A stretch of 32,888 nt of DNA from Sphingomonadales bacterium (lineage in GTDB: Bacteria; Pseudomonadota; Alphaproteobacteria; Sphingomonadales; Sphingomonadaceae). The notes under the pieces were generated by a model that ran no database searches, was not told the DNA's origin, and worked only from the letters and a program-made list of their open reading frames with translations. Positions 32,876 to 32,888 of the stretch are shown here, piece after piece (position 1 is the stretch's first letter; each line of letters starts with the position of its first letter). Both the position numbers and the translations under genes were made by a program. The DNA is taken from contig JAIYAA010000042.1 of the NCBI GenBank assembly GCA_027489295.1, positions 1 through 32,888 on the forward strand, given 5' to 3'.

Positions 32876-32888
32876 ATGTCAAGGCTCC
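32876..32888 (+). CDS. Possible gene start cut by the right edge
   Basis: GGAGGG (32864-32869) lies six bases before ATG 32876, and the visible codons read M-S-R-L before the window ends. The upstream 200 bases are AT-richer. Ribosome site and spacing are good, but only four codons are visible, so neither product nor reality can be judged. Confidence 0.35.

Overview
The window looks like part of the chromosome of a sphingomonad-type alphaproteobacterium (Sphingomonas or a close relative). This is inferred from high GC, four TonB-dependent outer-membrane receptors in 33 kb, a flavin-dependent tryptophan-halogenase homologue beside a Xanthomonas/Caulobacter-type receptor, and Tat-exported carbohydrate enzymes. 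No rRNA, tRNA, CRISPR, phage or insertion sequence was seen. The content is accessory nutrient-uptake and catabolism gene sets.

Layout. (1) 1-2006, minus: a TonB receptor cut by the left edge, with a GntR-type palindrome just before its start. (2) 2233-4382: a LysR regulator divergent from an aldo/keto reductase. (3) 4548-7811, plus: an exported GH106 alpha-L-rhamnosidase. (4) 7818-12777, minus: a probable operon of Gfo/Idh/MocA oxidoreductase, MFS transporter, GMC flavoprotein and a NodD-like LysR regulator. (5) 13107-18910, plus, divergent from (4): a 49-codon ORF, the alpha and beta subunits of a C-glycoside deglycosidase, a TonB receptor, a remnant of an alpha/beta-hydrolase gene and a Tat-exported GH1 beta-glucosidase. 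(6) 19079-21826, minus: a LysR regulator, a NepI-like exporter and a Mn-cupin of the hydroxynitrile-lyase type. (7) 21985-27440: a flavin-dependent halogenase divergent from a 1154-residue TonB receptor, which ends in a clear intrinsic terminator. (8) 27531-32245, minus: a TonB receptor, a TauE/SafE permease and a Tat-exported PLP aminotransferase. (9) A largely empty right end with the first bases of a possible gene.

The most interesting part is 4.5-18.9 kb, which reads as a complete set for plant C-glycosides such as C-glycosyl flavones. The receptor would import the glycoside, and GH106 and GH1 would remove O-linked rhamnose and glucose. The Gfo/Idh and/or GMC oxidoreductase would oxidise the C-linked sugar at C3, and the alpha/beta deglycosidase would break the C-C bond. 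The local regulator is of the NodD type, a family that includes flavonoid sensors. The promoter of the deglycosidase operon carries a sequence resembling a rhizobial nod box, and ATC-N9-GAT cores also lie before the regulator gene and before the rhamnosidase. Enzyme families are read from sequence. The substrate, the regulon and the NodD-box link are inference.
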